Assembly (NCBI RefSeq): GCF_001644015.1
Contig: NZ_LUUI01000044.1
Location: 48,267-112,266, forward strand
Reading direction: 5' to 3'
Source: Methylomonas lenta
GTDB lineage: Bacteria > Pseudomonadota > Gammaproteobacteria > Methylococcales > Methylomonadaceae
DNA: 64,000 nt
The translations under genes and the position numbers were made by a program. This document shows positions 55,607-64,000 of this stretch, piece after piece. Under the pieces are notes generated by a model. It was given only the letters and a program-made list of their open reading frames with translations. It searched no databases and was not told the origin of the DNA. Within the stretch, counting starts at the first letter, position 1; every line of letters begins with the position of its first letter.

Positions 55607-56563
55607 ATGAATAATTCTATTAGATATCCACTTATTTCCGTAATCATGCCGTGTTATAACGCACAGGCTTTTTTAGAGATATCCATTAATAGTATTTTCC
55701 GGCAAAGCTATCCTAATATTGAATTGATTATTATTGATGATGGTTCCACTGATCGCAGCCCGCAGATATTGGATGAGATTAACAAAAAGTCCCTTTCAAT
55801 AACAGTACTAAGGCAAAATAAATGCGGGCCGTATCCTGCCCGTAATCTTGCATTACAACATGCGCAGGGCGAATACGTAGCTTTTCTTGATGCCGACGAT
55901 TACTGGTCTCCTGATTGCTTGGAAAAGCTTTACTATGCACTAATTGAAGCAAACGTCGATTTGAGTTATTGCGGCTGGCAAAACGTGATTGAAAATGGAG
56001 TAAATGGTCCACAGTATGTACCACCTGCTTATGAGTCAAGTGATATTATTCAGTCATTTCTGAACGGCTGTCCTTGGCCTATACATGCTGCATTGGTCCG
56101 CAAATCAATTATTGATAAGGTTCAGGGATTTTCAACTCGCAGCTTCAGCTCCATGGATTATGACTTCTGGTTGCGTATTGCTGCCGAAAGCCAAAAGATA
56201 AAACTTGTACCCGAAGTTTTAGCTTTTTATCGTTGGCATAACCATGGACAAATTTCATCTATCAAATGGAAACAAGTTCTGGATGCATGGCAAGTAAAAA
56301 AAGATTTTATTATTAATTACAATAACCTAGTGACCCATATCCCCAAAGAAAAGCTAAGCGAATTAGTCGATGGCTATCTTATAACTCAAGCATACACAGC
56401 TTTCTGGAAAAGAGATTTAATTTCTGCTCAACAGCTTTTTCGTGTTGTATTTATCTCAAGCATATGGCATTTCAAAGACTTACCTTATATAGCGGTCAGC
56501 TTTTTGCCTTACAGCTTATTTTCAGGATTAGTTAACTTTTTTGGCAAAACAGACCTAAAATGA
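55607..56563 (+). CDS. GT2 family glycosyltransferase
   Basis: A 318-residue GT-A enzyme. Motifs are SVIMPCYNAQAFLEISINSI, LIIIDDGSTDRSPQIL, CGPYPARNLALQHAQGEYVA and LDADDYW; the SSMDYDFWLRIAAE motif is on the acceptor side. Its last four bases overlap the start of the deacetylase gene (ATGA). Specificity unknown. Confidence 0.92.
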   Translation: MNNSIRYPLISVIMPCYNAQAFLEISINSIFRQSYPNIELIIIDDGSTDRSPQILDEINKKSLSITVLRQNKCGPYPARNLALQHAQGEYVAFLDADDYWSPDCLEKLYYALIEANVDLSYCGWQNVIENGVNGPQYVPPAYESSDIIQSFLNGCPWPIHAALVRKSIIDKVQGFSTRSFSSMDYDFWLRIAAESQKIKLVPEVLAFYRWHNHGQISSIKWKQVLDAWQVKKDFIINYNNLVTHIPKEKLSELVDGYLITQAYTAFWKRDLISAQQLFRVVFISSIWHFKDLPYIAVSFLPYSLFSGLVNFFGKTDLK

Positions 56564-57333
56564 CACGGTTTACAATTTTAATGTATCACATGATTTCCAA
56601 ACCATTATCAAATGAGGAAGTCAAGTACGCATGTCCGCCAGAGTTGTTCGATAGACATATGTCAAAACTACGTCAATCTGGTTTTAATCCAATTTCACTG
56701 AAATTAATTGATGATCATTTTAACTTAGGCGCAGAAATCCCAAATAATTCAGTAATAATTACACTGGACGATGGTTTTGAGGATAATTATTTGAACGCAC
56801 TTCCTATTTTAAAAAAACATAATATACCGGCTACTATTTTTTTAACTACAGGATATTTGGGTGCCACCAATGCTTGGATGACTAAAAGAGGTTTCCCGGA
56901 AAGAAAGATGTTGAATTGGGAACAAATACAAGAAATGAGCCAACACAACATTGAATTTGGCGCCCACACTATTAGCCATCCTCGACTACCCGAGATCGAC
57001 AATGAAGCTGTTAGTAATGAAATTAGCATATCAAAACAGACAATAGAAACTACATTAGGTAAGAGATGTAATTTTTTTGCCTATCCTTTTGGTTTATTTT
57101 CGGCCGAAAATCGGAATCAAGTTGACAGAGCAGGATTTAGCCTTGCCTGCTCAACTCGATCCGGATTCAATACTACAGATCGTGATGCTCTAACTCTACA
57201 TCGCATTGAAGTTTATGGAAATGACCCATGGTGGAAACTTCAACAAAAAATGACTTTTGGAATGAACGATGCAAGCTTGTTTTATCCTGCTAAATACTAC
57301 CTAAGTCGATTTTTTAATCGACTTATTTCTTGA
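56560..57333 (+). CDS. Polysaccharide deacetylase family protein
   Basis: A 257-residue NodB-type deacetylase, second of the window. Motif 1 ITLDDGFEDNY has the catalytic Asp pair, and FGAHTISHPRL provides the metal-binding His. There is no signal peptide, so it probably acts in the cytoplasm on a lipid-linked or nucleotide-linked amino sugar. Start overlaps the upstream GT2 gene. Confidence 0.92.
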   Translation: MTRFTILMYHMISKPLSNEEVKYACPPELFDRHMSKLRQSGFNPISLKLIDDHFNLGAEIPNNSVIITLDDGFEDNYLNALPILKKHNIPATIFLTTGYLGATNAWMTKRGFPERKMLNWEQIQEMSQHNIEFGAHTISHPRLPEIDNEAVSNEISISKQTIETTLGKRCNFFAYPFGLFSAENRNQVDRAGFSLACSTRSGFNTTDRDALTLHRIEVYGNDPWWKLQQKMTFGMNDASLFYPAKYYLSRFFNRLIS

Positions 57334-57345
57334 GGACAATTACGC

Positions 57346-58290
57346 ATGGATCTTAGTATTATTATTTGCACCTATAATAGATATCAAAATTTAGACGAGT
57401 GTTTTAATTGTCTTGATCAACAAAAGTTAAAACACAATCTAAGCTGGGAAATTATATTAGTTGACAACAACTCATCCGATGCAACAAAAGCAGTTGTCGA
57501 AGATTATGCTAAAACGACAAAACTCGACATACATTACGTTTTTGAAGGAAAGCAGGGTTTATCTATTGCTCGCAATACAGGAATAAAATATTCTACTGGT
57601 AATTATATAGTTTTTATCGACGATGATATACGTGTCACACCGACATGGCTAAACTCGATTTATTCAACCTTTGTTGAGCATAATTGTGATGCAGTTGGTG
57701 GACGCATACACTTAGAATCAACAGAGAACCTGCCCAAATGGATTACACCCGATATGTGTGGCTTTTTAGGTCATCAAGATTTTGGTTCATCACCTCGGCT
57801 AATGGATGGTATTAGCGAATTTCCTTTTGGTGGTAATATGGCAATCCAAAGACGGGTAATTGATTTAATAGGTAACTTTGACACTGATTTAGGTCGAAAA
57901 GGTGAAGGCCTGAAGAAAGACGAACTATTCAAAGGTGAAGAAACTGATTTTTTTCAGCGGCTAGCTAACGCTGGCGGTAAATTCTATTATCATCCTGACG
58001 CCTTGGTATTCCATAAAATATTACCCCATCAACTCACTAAAAGGTTTTTTCTAACTTTGCATCATAATGCGGGAATACAAACTGCTCTTCAAGACACAAT
58101 GCAATACAAGCGTCAAATACTTGGAATCCCTTTTTTTATAATACCTCAATTTTTACGAAGCATTTACCATTATATTTTATTAAGTAACAAGAATGGTTTA
58201 TCAGGGTCATTTAGACAATTGATGAATGTTTATTACTTTGCAGGAACAATGACTGGTTATTTTAAAAAAAACACTAATAATATTAAATAA
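57346..58290 (+). CDS. GT2 family glycosyltransferase
   Basis: A 314-residue GT-A enzyme with IIICTYNRYQNLDECFNCLD, ILVDNNSSDATKAVVEDYA, GLSIARNTGIKYSTGNYIVF and IDDDIRV; the EFPFGGNMAIQRRVIDLIG and GEETDFFQRL blocks are typical. A GAGG lies 9 bases upstream. It resembles the GT2 protein at 59247-60179 in its overall layout. Confidence 0.91.
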   Translation: MDLSIIICTYNRYQNLDECFNCLDQQKLKHNLSWEIILVDNNSSDATKAVVEDYAKTTKLDIHYVFEGKQGLSIARNTGIKYSTGNYIVFIDDDIRVTPTWLNSIYSTFVEHNCDAVGGRIHLESTENLPKWITPDMCGFLGHQDFGSSPRLMDGISEFPFGGNMAIQRRVIDLIGNFDTDLGRKGEGLKKDELFKGEETDFFQRLANAGGKFYYHPDALVFHKILPHQLTKRFFLTLHHNAGIQTALQDTMQYKRQILGIPFFIIPQFLRSIYHYILLSNKNGLSGSFRQLMNVYYFAGTMTGYFKKNTNNIK

Positions 58291-58301
58291 GTGATCCTAC
58301 A

Positions 58302-59237
58302 ATGAACAATATTAACCCGCCTATTTTCATTGTTGGTGCCCCACGATCTGGCACAACACTTCTCCAGTATATGCTCAAATCTCATCCCGAAATATCTCTA
58401 CCTACCGGGGAATCACATTTTTTTATTCCTATCTATCAAAGACACGCCGAATTTGGTGATCTTAAAGTTAAGGAAAATTTAAAGTTTCTTTTAACAGAAA
58501 TTTATAATGCTAGACCAGACTTTTTTGACGATGATTTTCATGGCATCAAATTTGATATAAATATTTTAAGTGATCAACTTCACGCATTAAAAACTTCAAC
58601 AATACCAGATGTGATATCGACAATTTTTCAAATGAACGCCACCGCGGAGCACAAAAAATATTGGGGAGAAAAAACTCCATATTACATTTTGCACTTACCA
58701 TTAATCAAAGAAATGTTCCCAAACGCTAGAATAGTGCATATTATTAGAGATGGTCGTGACTGTGCGATATCAATGCTAGAAAGGCGCTGGGATTTAAGAA
58801 TTTACAATATTTATCATGCAGCGTATACATGGAATAAGTATGTTAGATCTGGAAAAGATTTTGGAATAAATAATCCAGATTGTTATTTTGAGATTAAGTA
58901 TACAAATCTACTTAATTCACCACATAAATCGCTCAAGGCTTTATGTAAATTTTTAAATATTGAATATAATGAATCAATCATTAATTTTGAAAGATCTAAT
59001 GAGAGTGGAAAAACACCATTATTAACGCGACCTTTGCAAGCAAATAATACTCAGAAATGGAGAAATCATATGAGTATAAAAGAATTACAAATATTTGAAG
59101 CCATGGCAGGTTCAACACTGACTGAGTATGGGTATGAGCTTTCCAACCCTTGTGCTTCAATATCAAAGTTTAATCACTTGGTATACGAAGCTCACATAAA
59201 GTTATGTGATATTTATTTCAATTTTTTTAGAAACTGA
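58302..59237 (+). CDS. Sulfotransferase family protein
   Basis: A 311-residue PAPS-dependent sulfotransferase. The 5'-phosphosulfate loop is IVGAPRSGTTLLQYMLKSHP and the 3'-phosphate site is VHIIRDGRDCAISMLERRW, both clear. A helical middle and KPSVE-like C-terminal block (GKTPLLTRPLQANNTQKWRN) follow. It suggests that the polymer, or a lipid or protein partner, is sulfated. PAPS-forming genes are not in the window. It starts 11 bp after a GT2 gene. Confidence 0.9.
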   Translation: MNNINPPIFIVGAPRSGTTLLQYMLKSHPEISLPTGESHFFIPIYQRHAEFGDLKVKENLKFLLTEIYNARPDFFDDDFHGIKFDINILSDQLHALKTSTIPDVISTIFQMNATAEHKKYWGEKTPYYILHLPLIKEMFPNARIVHIIRDGRDCAISMLERRWDLRIYNIYHAAYTWNKYVRSGKDFGINNPDCYFEIKYTNLLNSPHKSLKALCKFLNIEYNESIINFERSNESGKTPLLTRPLQANNTQKWRNHMSIKELQIFEAMAGSTLTEYGYELSNPCASISKFNHLVYEAHIKLCDIYFNFFRN

Positions 59238-59246
59238 TTGCGACCC

Positions 59247-60179
59247 ATGAGTTTACTTCATTTAACTGTAGCTATCTGCACACATAATAGGGTTGACTTG
59301 CTTATGAAAGCAATCAATTCTATTTATCTGGCGGTCACACCAAATGACTGCAAAATTACCGTGCTTGTAATTGCAAATGCGTGCACAGATGATACTGTAA
59401 GTAAACTAGAACATCATAAAACCACATATCTCACTGAAAACACAATAACTTTTGATTACCAGCTTGAACCAATGCCTGGAAAGTCTTATGCTTTAAATCG
59501 CGCATTAAGCTTAATTAATGATGGGTATATATGCTTTGTAGATGATGACCAAATAATTGATATTCATTACTTTATTGCGATCACAAAAGCAATCCTTGCC
59601 TATCCAGATGCATCTATTTTATGTGGTCCTTTAAAGCCGAATTGGCAGGGTGATGAACCCAATTGGATACACACTGAAGGTCAATATCGAATTTACCCTT
59701 TTCCCATTCCTGTTTTTGATCTCGGAAATTATCCGACTCAACTCACTGTAGAAAATGAATTACCACCAGGAGGACAGGTTGTTATAAGACGAGATATTTT
59801 CGATGATGTAGGCGTATTCTCTACATGTTTAGGGCCAATAGGTCACAATTTAGTGGGTAGTGAAGATACTGACTTTTTTATTAGAGCAATCAATAAAGGT
59901 CATATTATTCAATATATTCCATCTATTATACAATATCACTACGTCGATAAAAACCGATTAACTCTGAAGTACCTATTAATTAAGTCTTATCAAAGAAATA
60001 AATCAATAACATTATCTATAAACCCTGACAGAAAACCTATTCCTTTGTATTTATTTAGACAATTATCTAGTAATATTTTTCACACCATTATAGCGTTTAA
60101 TGCAGATAAATACCGATTTCATCTAATGCGTTTATTTTCTACCTTAGGTGAAATAATTGGCTTACTTGCAAAGCAGTAA
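59247..60179 (+). CDS. GT2 family glycosyltransferase
   Basis: A 310-residue GT-A enzyme. Motifs are LTVAICTHNRVDLLMKAINS, LVIANACTDDTV, PMPGKSYALNRALSLINDGY and FVDDDQI; ELPPGGQVVIRRDIFDDVG and GSEDTDFFIRAI follow. The ATG at 59247 is preferred to a TTG at 59238, which would add MRP before it. The gene lies directly after the sulfotransferase gene. Confidence 0.9.
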   Translation: MSLLHLTVAICTHNRVDLLMKAINSIYLAVTPNDCKITVLVIANACTDDTVSKLEHHKTTYLTENTITFDYQLEPMPGKSYALNRALSLINDGYICFVDDDQIIDIHYFIAITKAILAYPDASILCGPLKPNWQGDEPNWIHTEGQYRIYPFPIPVFDLGNYPTQLTVENELPPGGQVVIRRDIFDDVGVFSTCLGPIGHNLVGSEDTDFFIRAINKGHIIQYIPSIIQYHYVDKNRLTLKYLLIKSYQRNKSITLSINPDRKPIPLYLFRQLSSNIFHTIIAFNADKYRFHLMRLFSTLGEIIGLLAKQ

Positions 60180-60212
60180 GTACATCTTATACTTTAATTA
60201 CCAGCCAATAAA

Positions 60213-61466
60213 ATGCGTGATATAGCTGTTTTACTTTTCTTCATTTATTTAATATATGATTCAATAAAAACCCCTTGGCATTGTGTTTTAGCTTTAGCTA
60301 TTTTTAGTTACATGAACCCACATTCTTATGCGTGGGGTTTTGTTCATAGCCTACCACTTTATTTGATTCTTTTTTTAATTAGTTTTCTTTTATATTTGAA
60401 AGAAAAAGATAAACAATCCATATTCTTTGATTGGCGCGTGAATGCTTTTATTTTATTATGGTGCTATTTCGTCCTCACCACTCTACTTGCAATGGTGCCT
60501 ATTCAAGCTGAATTAAAGTTAATCAATGTTAGTAAAATCTATCTACCATTTTTACTTACGCTTTCACTAATTAACACACGTTATAAACTATACTGTTTGA
60601 TAGTCACTATAGGTTGCTCTTTTGGATTTATTGCCTTTAAAGGCGGCCTTTTCGCTTTAGCTACAGGCTTTTCTTACAGAGTATGGGGGCCACCAGCAAC
60701 TCAATTTGAAGGTAATAATGAGTTTGCAGTTGCTACTATAATCATCATTCCTTTTCTAATTCTTTTTCGTTCGGAAACTCCGAATAAATTACTCAAAAAT
60801 TTTCTGCTTTTTGCTATTCCTGTTTGCATCGCTTCGGCAATTTCTTCCTGGTCTAGAGGAGCACTTTTAGCTCTTATTGGTTCTGGCATGTACATGCTAT
60901 CGAAAAGCAAACATAAAATTCTTCTAGTTCCATTAATATTTATTGGCGTATTTATATTGATTCCCTATTTACCGCAAGAGTGGTTCTCTCGCATGGATAC
61001 CATTAATACTTACGAAGAAGATGAATCGGCAATGACTCGTATCGAAGCATGGACTGATGGATGGAATTATGCAAAACAACATCCGCTTATTGGGGCTGGA
61101 TTTGATGGCTGGATTTATGTGACGCAACGTGACTGGCATAGTGCTTATGTTGAAATTTTTTCTGAACATGGTTTTATTGCTTTCGGTATTTGGTTATCCA
61201 TGCTACTGGGCAGTTTCATCAGTCTGATTAGACTGCCTATGAAAACCAGCATTTACCCAGAACTAGCATGGGTAACCAATTACAGTACAACACTGAAAGC
61301 TTCACTTTTGGCCTATATGATAGGCTCTGCTTTTCTCGGCATTTCTTACTGGGATTTACTGTATCACTTGATTTTTATTTCTGCCTTGATTAAAAAATTT
61401 GCATTAGAAGAACTGGAGAGTCTGTTAAAGGTTAAATCAACCCCTCTAGTTAAAAAAATACGGTAA
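60213..61466 (+). CDS. Exosortase A-associated O-antigen ligase-like protein
   Basis: A 417-residue inner-membrane protein with ten or more helices. The start MRDIAVLLFFIYLIYDSIKT, followed by SYMNPHSYAWGF, is characteristic of a Wzy/WaaL-like family tied to exosortase A. The large periplasmic loop contains ESAMTRIEAWTDGWNYAKQH, then PLIGAGFDGW, as in O-antigen ligases and polymerases. It may polymerise repeat units or join polymer to an acceptor such as a protein. It ends 10 bp before the sulfatase-fold gene. Confidence 0.9.
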   Translation: MRDIAVLLFFIYLIYDSIKTPWHCVLALAIFSYMNPHSYAWGFVHSLPLYLILFLISFLLYLKEKDKQSIFFDWRVNAFILLWCYFVLTTLLAMVPIQAELKLINVSKIYLPFLLTLSLINTRYKLYCLIVTIGCSFGFIAFKGGLFALATGFSYRVWGPPATQFEGNNEFAVATIIIIPFLILFRSETPNKLLKNFLLFAIPVCIASAISSWSRGALLALIGSGMYMLSKSKHKILLVPLIFIGVFILIPYLPQEWFSRMDTINTYEEDESAMTRIEAWTDGWNYAKQHPLIGAGFDGWIYVTQRDWHSAYVEIFSEHGFIAFGIWLSMLLGSFISLIRLPMKTSIYPELAWVTNYSTTLKASLLAYMIGSAFLGISYWDLLYHLIFISALIKKFALEELESLLKVKSTPLVKKIR

Positions 61467-61476
61467 AGCATTTAAT

Positions 61477-63546
61477 ATGGTTGATTCCTTTTATTTACTA
61501 ACTATATTGCCTTTGGCTATTTCAATTCTTGTAACTACCGGATTAGCTGCTATTGCCTTAAATAGCTATAGCAGAACAGGGCCAAAAATCAAGAGCACTA
61601 TCGAAAAGAATTTTCGCATCTATGCCATTCTGTCTTATTCTAGAATTTCGTCTTGGATCTTAGTTATAGTTTTCTATATTTCTCTTCCAGGCCCAATTCT
61701 TTTATATACCATTTCAAAATGTTCCTCATATAATTTATTGACAATTCAATCAGGTATAGTTGCTTCATTGATCTCCGTAACACTTGTATCTTTTTATTTA
61801 CTTTGTCATCAACTACTTAATATACCGGCAGCTTTACAATTATCCAGTCAGTTTCGCTTTTCTCGTCTTCTGCCGTTATGGCGCATACTTACTCCAAACC
61901 TCCTGCTATGGGCGAGAGTTTTACTTTCAGGATTAACTCTATCTGCCACGATTTTGGCTATTTATTTCTCTAATTTTGAAAATGATAATTTTTTGACGAT
62001 CTACTTATTAGGCTTTATTGCTCTATATCTATTTCTGAGCATCTGGAATCACAACCACATCAGAATACTGCCTATAATTGAATGTACAAAAAGTAAATTC
62101 AATGTAATTATGATTGGTGTTGATACTCTTAGAATCGATAGATTAGGCGCATACGCCTATCATCGAAAGTTAACACCTAATATTGATAAAATCTGTACTC
62201 AAGGTGTTATTTTCGAAAATTGCATTACACCTCTGGCCCGAACAGCACCCAGCTTAACCTCATTATTTTCCTCTTTATGGCCCCATAACCATCAAATAAG
62301 AGACAACTACCCGGACGCTACCCAAACTGACTTACCAGCGGATAACTTTATTAACATTTTGAATAGCCAAGGCTTTTCAACTGCTGCAATTTCGGATTGG
62401 GCAGGCGCAGATTTTAAAAAGATCAACTTTGGATTTAAAGAACTATCAGTTCCACAAGATCAATGGAATATAAAATTATTACTTAGGCAAGGTCCGGCAT
62501 ATTTACGGCTGTTTCTAACCCTGTTTACCCACAACCGATTCGGTAAACGTTTTTTGCCCGAATTATATTATCTTGCTGGCGTACCGTTAACCAGTCATCT
62601 AGGCCAGGAGTGTCGCGACACAATTTCGCGATTAGCCAAAAAAGAAAAACCCTTCCTGATCAACCTTTTTACATCTTCCACCCATGTGCCTTTTGGATCT
62701 GAATACCCATATTATAATTTATTCACTCCTAAGGATTATGCAGGAGATTCGCGCTTTATTATGGGTGACTTCAGCACGCCAGAGCAGATTGTCGAAAGCC
62801 AAGAGTCAACTTCTGAAGCTCATGATATTAGTCAAATCATAAATCTCTATGACAGTTGTGTAAAAGAGTTCGACGACGAAGTCGGCAAGATTATCGACCA
62901 TATTGATAAATGCGGCTTAAGGGAAAATACTTTTATCGTTCTGTATAGTGATCACGGCACTGATTTTTTTGAAACTGAATGCTGGGGCCAAGGTAATACA
63001 TTGGTTGGTAATGATCCGAGCGGCAGAATTCCTTTGATTATCAGCGGACCAGGTGTGCCGCAAAATGTCAAATTCAGCCATGTCTGCCGATCGATTGATT
63101 TTATGCCAACCATGCTGGATTTATTAGGTATGGAAATTCCAAATAATATTGATGGTGTTAGCTTAGCACCCTATATAAATGACAATTCAAACCCTAATCT
63201 CTATGCTTTTCAAGAAACGGGTGTTTGGATGGGGAAAATACCGGGCCTGCATCCGGATCAGATCACTTATCCGGATATCATCGAATTACTGACTATTCCA
63301 GACATCAAGTCAGGTACGATGGTTATTGACGAAAAATATTATCCAACTGTCATACAGGCTAAGAACCGTTCTATTCAGAATGATCGTTGGAAACTGATAT
63401 ACATACCTACTTATCATGGGCCTGTTTATCAGTTATATGATTTAAAAACTGATCCTTACAAAAATGTGATCGATTTATATCCGGATATATTGAGTGAATT
63501 AAAACCTAAATTAGAGGATTGGATTTTCAATCCAACCATTCAATAA
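61477..63546 (+). CDS. Membrane-anchored sulfatase/phosphotransferase-fold enzyme
   Basis: A 689-residue protein. Residues 1 to about 190 hold four or five membrane helices; the rest is an alkaline-phosphatase superfamily domain. Metal-binding motifs are IMIGVDTLRIDRLG (Asp216) and VLYSDHGTDFFE. In sulfatases the nucleophile is Cys or Ser in C/S-x-P-x-R; here the same place reads RTAPSLTSLFSS, with Thr256 and no Arg. A formylglycine cannot form on Thr, so a phosphotransferase activity like LtaS or EptA is likelier than sulfate release. Its end overlaps ycgN by 20 bp. Confidence 0.87.
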   Translation: MVDSFYLLTILPLAISILVTTGLAAIALNSYSRTGPKIKSTIEKNFRIYAILSYSRISSWILVIVFYISLPGPILLYTISKCSSYNLLTIQSGIVASLISVTLVSFYLLCHQLLNIPAALQLSSQFRFSRLLPLWRILTPNLLLWARVLLSGLTLSATILAIYFSNFENDNFLTIYLLGFIALYLFLSIWNHNHIRILPIIECTKSKFNVIMIGVDTLRIDRLGAYAYHRKLTPNIDKICTQGVIFENCITPLARTAPSLTSLFSSLWPHNHQIRDNYPDATQTDLPADNFINILNSQGFSTAAISDWAGADFKKINFGFKELSVPQDQWNIKLLLRQGPAYLRLFLTLFTHNRFGKRFLPELYYLAGVPLTSHLGQECRDTISRLAKKEKPFLINLFTSSTHVPFGSEYPYYNLFTPKDYAGDSRFIMGDFSTPEQIVESQESTSEAHDISQIINLYDSCVKEFDDEVGKIIDHIDKCGLRENTFIVLYSDHGTDFFETECWGQGNTLVGNDPSGRIPLIISGPGVPQNVKFSHVCRSIDFMPTMLDLLGMEIPNNIDGVSLAPYINDNSNPNLYAFQETGVWMGKIPGLHPDQITYPDIIELLTIPDIKSGTMVIDEKYYPTVIQAKNRSIQNDRWKLIYIPTYHGPVYQLYDLKTDPYKNVIDLYPDILSELKPKLEDWIFNPTIQ

Positions 63547-63970
63547 TATGGTCTTCCGGATCGTCTACCTGTGATTCTTTGATTGCATAACTACTAATAG
63601 AGACACCGGCATCTTTGACGGATTCAACCGTACCGGAATTTAGCGGATGCCAGTCTGGTAAGGGCTTGCCGTCTGTTAGCAATCGGTAAGCACAGGTTGA
63701 TGGCAACCATTTGTATTCGGCAAAATCGTGTTGTTTTAAATCAATGCATTCCGGCACTAAGGTACAGCGCTCACTATAGCGAGTGCAGCGACAGCTTTCT
63801 AAATCAATCAGATCGCAAACCACACTCGTAAAGGCAATTTCACCAGTATCTTCGTCTTCAAGCTTCACTAGGCAGCATTTACCACAGCCGTCACATAATG
63901 ACTCCCATTCTGCAGTAGTCATTTGGGCTAAGGTTTTTGTTTCCCAGAATTTCATGTTAGGAATGCGCAT
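63527..63970 (-). CDS. ycgN: YcgN family Cys-cluster protein
   Basis: A 147-residue protein of the UPF0260/YcgN family, putative metal- or Fe-S-binding. It has EWESLCDGCGKCCLVKLEDE, then a CxCTRYSERC block and WLPSTCAYRLL; the order and spacing of the eight Cys match E. coli YcgN. Function is not established in the family. An ATG at 63955 is also possible; 63970 is the longest choice and neither has a clear RBS. It overlaps the last 20 bp of the facing sulfatase-fold gene. Confidence 0.9.
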   Translation of the reverse strand: MRIPNMKFWETKTLAQMTTAEWESLCDGCGKCCLVKLEDEDTGEIAFTSVVCDLIDLESCRCTRYSERCTLVPECIDLKQHDFAEYKWLPSTCAYRLLTDGKPLPDWHPLNSGTVESVKDAGVSISSYAIKESQVDDPEDHIIEWLD

Positions 63971-64000
63971 GAAACAAGTTCGTCAGCTGTGGGTGCGAAT

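Noticed and set aside
61477-63546. A plain formylglycine sulfatase
   Set aside because: The position of the modified Cys or Ser holds Thr and the motif Arg is missing.
63969-64000. Possible start of a plus-strand gene (MKQVRQLWVR) at the right edge with AGGA upstream
   Set aside because: Only ten codons are visible and it overlaps the 5' end of ycgN. Too little to call.

Overview
The window looks like a chromosomal segment of a gammaproteobacterium, most likely a methanotroph-type member of the Methylococcales. This is inferred from gene content: an enterobacterial-type class I adenylate cyclase, HemJ, YcgN, and a complete exosortase A (XrtA/EpsH) exopolysaccharide locus with the PrsK/PrsR/PrsT set. 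No rRNA, tRNA, CRISPR array or intact mobile element was recognised by eye.

Region 1 (1-8140, all minus strand) is a compact run of nine genes. In transcription order they are a TPR/FimV-like protein, a protein with a degenerate receiver domain, an MglA-like small GTPase, a winged-helix/roadblock-like protein, a roadblock/LC7 protein, an Aer-type PAS protein, a PhnD-like binding protein without a signal peptide, a histidine phosphatase, and class I adenylate cyclase (cyaA, TTG start, running off the left edge). This looks like a cytoplasmic small-GTPase signalling module that may act on cAMP synthesis. hemJ (8322-8747, plus) sits divergently beside it.

Region 2 (8783-33735, minus) is the core XrtA exopolysaccharide cluster. 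It starts at its downstream end with an asparagine-synthase-like protein lacking the glutaminase Cys, a PaaK/CapK-like adenylate-forming enzyme and two GT4 glycosyltransferases. Next comes an HPr-kinase-related module: nucleotidyltransferase, HprK-like kinase, PqqD-like protein and a Tat-signal protein. Then come the exosortase-A-associated amidotransferase, two glycosyltransferases, a FemAB protein, a polysaccharide deacetylase, WecB, an AAA ATPase, an outer-membrane barrel, the tyrosine autokinase, the chain-length determinant, the export lipoprotein and the PrsT TPR lipoprotein. A cyclic-nucleotide-binding-type protein lies last and faces prsK.

Region 3 (33839-39840) holds the PrsK histidine kinase and the sigma-54 activator PrsR (plus), a Sel1/SLT transglycosylase (minus) and an XrtA-EpsI fusion (minus).

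Region 4 (39928-63546, plus) is a long accessory island of sugar genes. It contains eleven glycosyltransferases or GT-like proteins, an ABC exporter pair (wzm/wzt), a methyltransferase, GmhA, a deacetylase, a sulfotransferase, an XrtA-associated O-antigen ligase-like protein, a membrane sulfatase-fold enzyme with a Thr at the nucleophile position, and a large unrecognised alpha-helical protein. An AT-rich decayed stretch at 53028-53896 contains a glycosyltransferase pseudogene. ycgN (63527-63970, minus) closes the window, overlapping the end of the previous gene tail to tail.

Together regions 2-4 should build, modify and export a surface polysaccharide coordinated with exosortase-dependent protein sorting. 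No PEP-CTERM substrate, priming glycosyltransferase or Wzx flippase was seen in the window, so these must lie elsewhere.
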